Source: Rutstroemia sp. NJR-2017a BVV2 (Eukaryota > Ascomycota > Leotiomycetes > Helotiales > Rutstroemiaceae). Taken from it: 64,000 bases of DNA. The notes under the pieces are model-generated. The model ran no database searches. It was not told where the DNA came from and was given only the letters and a program-made list of their open reading frames with translations. The stretch is taken from positions 248,001-312,000 of the forward strand of contig NJPS01000008.1 in the NCBI GenBank assembly GCA_002946415.1. The letters run 5' to 3'. Made by a program: the position numbers and the translations under genes. Each line of letters begins with the position of its first letter. Within the stretch, counting starts at the first letter, position 1. Of this stretch, positions 61,051-64,000 are shown one piece after another.

Positions 61051-61434
61051 TGTGAAAGGTGTGGCGATTAGGAGGTAGTTCTTCCGTCAAGTTCATTCAT
61101 TGCTGTAATAGCATAGATTGTGACTTATCGATAACGTGCGATTGATGAAAGCATTGTCTGAAATAACGTTGGACTTTCGTACATTAATTCTTAGTAGGAC
61201 GGGAACGTTGGGGACTGGACGGAGATTACCGAAGCTAAAATAATCGCGATTTGATATTGTAGCTTCGATAAACCGTAACTGAGATCAAGCTCTGCACCAT
61301 CTCTCTTCAATCAATTCTACACGTTTCATCTCTGCGCATCACTTTTCAAACACTCCTATGGCAGTTCTGTGAGTTTGTACATACAAGAACAACAGAAAAA
61401 GTATCGCGTGGGCCCGCCACGCCAGGTCGCAAAG
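61051..61434. promoter_or_regulatory. Bidirectional promoter, Sly41-like / SF3b2
   Basis: 384 bp between divergent ATGs. No TATA box or E-box was noted; the pair is likely co-promoted by proximity. Confidence 0.45.
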
Positions 61435-63222
61435 ATGGCGCCCAAGATGACCAAGAACCAAATGAGGCGTGCGAAGAAGAAGGAGCAGAAAAAAGCCGCG
61501 CAGGTCCGTCTTTATACTTGATCATAGAGAGAATTCACACTAATTGATATATTACAGGTCACTCCTACGCCAGAGCCAGAAATCAAAAAAGATACTGAAC
61601 CCGAGCCGCAACCCGAGCCAGCGAACGATCCGGTTAAAGTGGAAGAAGATTCATTGGAGCCAGATGTTGCAGCCTTCACCATCAGCGAAGATGATCCAAA
61701 TTTTGCCATGTACAAGGACATTATGAACAGGTTTGGAGCGACCGCTGAAGAAGAGCAGGCTGTGAAGGATGCGGAAGTAGGCGATAAGGGCGAAGTATTC
61801 TACGACGACGACGATGAGATTCCAGATGAGGAAGAGGAGGCAAACAAAGAGCCTAAGCTGTCTAAGAAGAAGAGGAAGGAGAGGGACAAGCTCTCTGTAG
61901 CAGAACTGAAAGCACTTGTTAAGAAGCCCGAGCTCGTGGATTGGACTGATACATCTGCTCCAGACCCTCGTTTACTCGTCCATCTCAAGTCATATCGAAA
62001 CGTGGTGCCAGTTCCGAGTCACTGGTCGCTCAAACGTGAATATCTATCCTCGAAGCGTGGTGTTGAGAAACCCCCCTTCGCTCTGCCGAAGTTTATTCAA
62101 GAAACGGGAATTGCGGAAATGCGCGATGCGGTATTGGAGAAGCAAGACCAAGCAAGTTTGAAGCAAAAGCAACGAGAAAGAGTGCAGCCCAAGATGGGAA
62201 AGCTGGATATTGATTATCAAAAGCTGTATGAAGCCTTCTTCCGGTTTCAAACAAAGCCGGAACTAACACGTTATGGTGAGGTTTACTACGAAGGCAAAGA
62301 GTACGAGACGAATTTACGACATCTGCGTCCCGGAGAGTTGAGCGATGAATTGAAAGACGCCTTGAATATACCCCCTGGAGCTCCGCCTCCATGGTTAATT
62401 AACCAGCAACGCTTCGGTCCACCTCCTTCTTACCCTTCCCTTAAGATTCCTGGACTGAACGCGCCACCACCGCCAGGTGGAGCTTGGGGTTTCCACCCTG
62501 GTGGATATGGAAAACCGCCTGTAGACGAGTTCAACCGACCCCTTTATGGAGGAGACATTTTTGGCGTTCTTCAACCTCAAGTTAACAATCAAGCAGGTGA
62601 ACCAATTGAGCGGACACTGTGGGGTGAATTACAGCCACCCGAGGAGGAATCTGAAGACGAGGAGGAAAGTGACGAGGAAGAGGAAGAAGGGGACGAAGAG
62701 GACGCTGGTGGCTTGCAGACCCCAAGTGGCATGGAAACTCCAGGCGGCATGGCTTCTGCTGTTCCATCAGAATATCCTGGTGAAATGAGCGTTGGAGGAG
62801 ACTTTGACCTTCGAAAGCAGAAACGAGGGACAGAGACTGAAGAGTCGACACACCCGAGATCTGCTTACACTGTCATTCCTGAACGCCAGATCCGTGCTGA
62901 GGGTTTCTTTGGTGGCGAGCGAGCTTATGATGTCCGCAATGCGCAAAATGCCCATTTACCAGTGCTTGGGCAAGATGATACCAGGAAGAGAAAGAAGCCT
63001 GGTGATGTTGATGTTGCACTTGATCCTGACTCTTTACTATCTGAGGACGGCATCAGCAAAGAAGAGGTTAGGAGAAGATTCGAAGCTCAGAAGAAGGAAG
63101 AAAAAGGCGACTGGCAATACGATGAGGATCTGAGCGACATGATCGAGCAAGAGCGCAGGAAGAAACAGAAAAGGGATGAAGAAAAAAGAGGCGACAGGCG
63201 AGATAGGTCCTACAAATTCTAA
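61435..63222 (+). CDS. CUS1: Splicing factor SF3b subunit 2 (Cus1/SAP145)
   Basis: U2 snRNP SF3b component that helps U2 bind the branch site. Exons 61435-61503 and 61558-63222 over a 54-nt intron (GTCCGT donor, TAATTGAT branch, TTACAG acceptor) give 577 residues. Exon 1 encodes the basic start MAPKMTKNQMRRAKKKEQKK. An acidic Pro/Glu region follows. A DUF382-type core lies at about 135-265 (LVDWTDTSAPDPRLLVHLKS; VPSHWSLKREYLSSKRGVEK). The PSP domain is at about 280-335 (RPGELSDELKDALNIPPGAP; PPPWLINQQRFGPPPSYPSL; GGAWGFHPGGYGKPPVDEF). The C-terminal acidic run and a basic helical tail (QERRKKQKRDEEKRGDRRD) are family-like. Identity is secure. Head to head with the Sly41-like gene. Confidence 0.95.
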
Positions 63223-64000
63223 GGTTAGGGACAAAGTTCATGCGTGGCGTTTAATGATGGGAAGGAAGGGGGGCAAAGGTCACAATCGAGCTTTGTCATG
63301 TAATATCAGAACACGGGAGAGGTCAATTTACAAATTTGTGTGCCAGTTGCAGATTCTTTCCTTTGACGGCAGTTGTTCTTAAGATGGAAATAAATAAATG
63401 ACATACTCAACGGGCCATCTTTATGTGATGCCACAGAATTAAGGGCTCTAGGTTTTGCCATTGGATGGTAACCACCTGTACGTCCTTCGGCCCCCTTTCT
63501 TACTTTTCAGGTGGGATGGTTATTTTTGGGGGCCGTCTTAGGATTTAGACTTACCATATGTATATATGACTACCCGGTCTATAATATTATAAGCTACTTA
63601 TAGCGACAGAGGATGCATTGTAACACTGTTGAATTAAGTATCCCTGTGCCCTGCAATTAGATTGGAAAATATGCCTCTGCTTGCAACATGGAGACTTGCG
63701 ATCTACAGAAAAAATCTACAACACAGGTCGTTCTACCTAGATACACTCGAATAACGACGATCAGTAGCGGAGGCTTCCCCGCGTAGTATGGTTTCGAATC
63801 ATTGGTCTAGAACTATCTGCTTTACTTGATCATCGCATCATAGAGTAGAGTAGCTATGTTTCTGTACCGGTTAGGAGGGCTCTTTTTTGCGGAGGACCCC
63901 GAACCCGATAATTTGATGGGTGATATGATATGAGACTGTTGAATCAAACTTTGTAAGCTTGGACCTGGACCTGGGCAGGCAAAATCGGAGAATCCTTATG
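63223..64000. other. 3' flank of SF3b2 to window edge
   Basis: 778 bp with no recognisable gene; A/T-rich blocks and a TATATA stretch near 63557-63566. Confidence 0.55.

Overview
The window is a gene-rich stretch of nuclear DNA from a filamentous ascomycete (Pezizomycotina). The class cannot be fixed from sequence alone; the gene style would fit a leotiomycete-like fungus, which is a low-confidence guess. Evidence: short spliceosomal introns (about thirty resolved, nearly all 48-133 nt, many with a CTRAC/CTAAY branch site close to the acceptor), intergenic spaces of 0.4-5.6 kb full of simple repeats and pyrimidine-rich leaders, and a typical fungal housekeeping set. No transposon, CRISPR array, rRNA or convincing tRNA gene was found.

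Layout: (1) 3-3308 (+), 5'-truncated FHA-kinase-FHA checkpoint kinase of the Rad53/CHK2 type; (2) 6179-6952 (-), secreted Kre9/Knh1-like GPI protein; (3) 9863-11895 (+), uncharacterised protein with a GC-AG intron; (4) 13341-16357 (-), proline-rich protein with a CxxC...CxxC module; (5) 17486-20063 (-), STT3; (6) 20746-21271 (-), ATP synthase subunit e; (7) 21723-23889 (+), dynein intermediate chain; (8) 24390-25659 (-), Gfo/Idh/MocA oxidoreductase; (9) 27459-29281 (-), ubiquitin-specific protease; (10) 30262-30963 (+), Trm9-type tRNA methyltransferase; (11) 31453-32700 (-), two-repeat MYB/SANT protein; (12) 37202-38623 (+), tubulin cofactor B with a 678-nt intron; (13) 44274-45975 (+), secretory-pathway TM-RING-H2 ligase; (14) 48009-50861 (-), uncharacterised disordered protein; (15) 52355-54998 (-), SUZ12-like VEFS-box protein ending in a PHD-type finger; (16) 55911-58194 (+), F-box protein; (17) 59304-61050 (-), Sly41-type transporter; (18) 61435-63222 (+), splicing factor SF3b subunit 2.

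The genes are unrelated housekeeping and regulatory functions (DNA damage, glycosylation, ATP synthesis, motor transport, deubiquitination, tRNA modification, tubulin folding, Polycomb silencing, splicing); nothing suggests a biosynthetic or defence cluster. Several lie head to head and share short promoters: 6/7 (451 bp, holding a TCACGTGA palindrome), 17/18 (384 bp), 9/10 and 15/16. The two largest gene-poor spaces, 32701-37201 and 38624-44273, are microsatellite-rich and have no recognisable coding content.

The most interesting points are the C4HC3 finger on the SUZ12 homologue, visible only after joining a small 3' exon; the outlier intron in the cofactor B gene; a GC-AG intron; a 24-nt microexon in STT3; and a hairpin in the largest gene-free space. 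All exon structures were inferred by eye from splice signals, frame continuity and family conservation.
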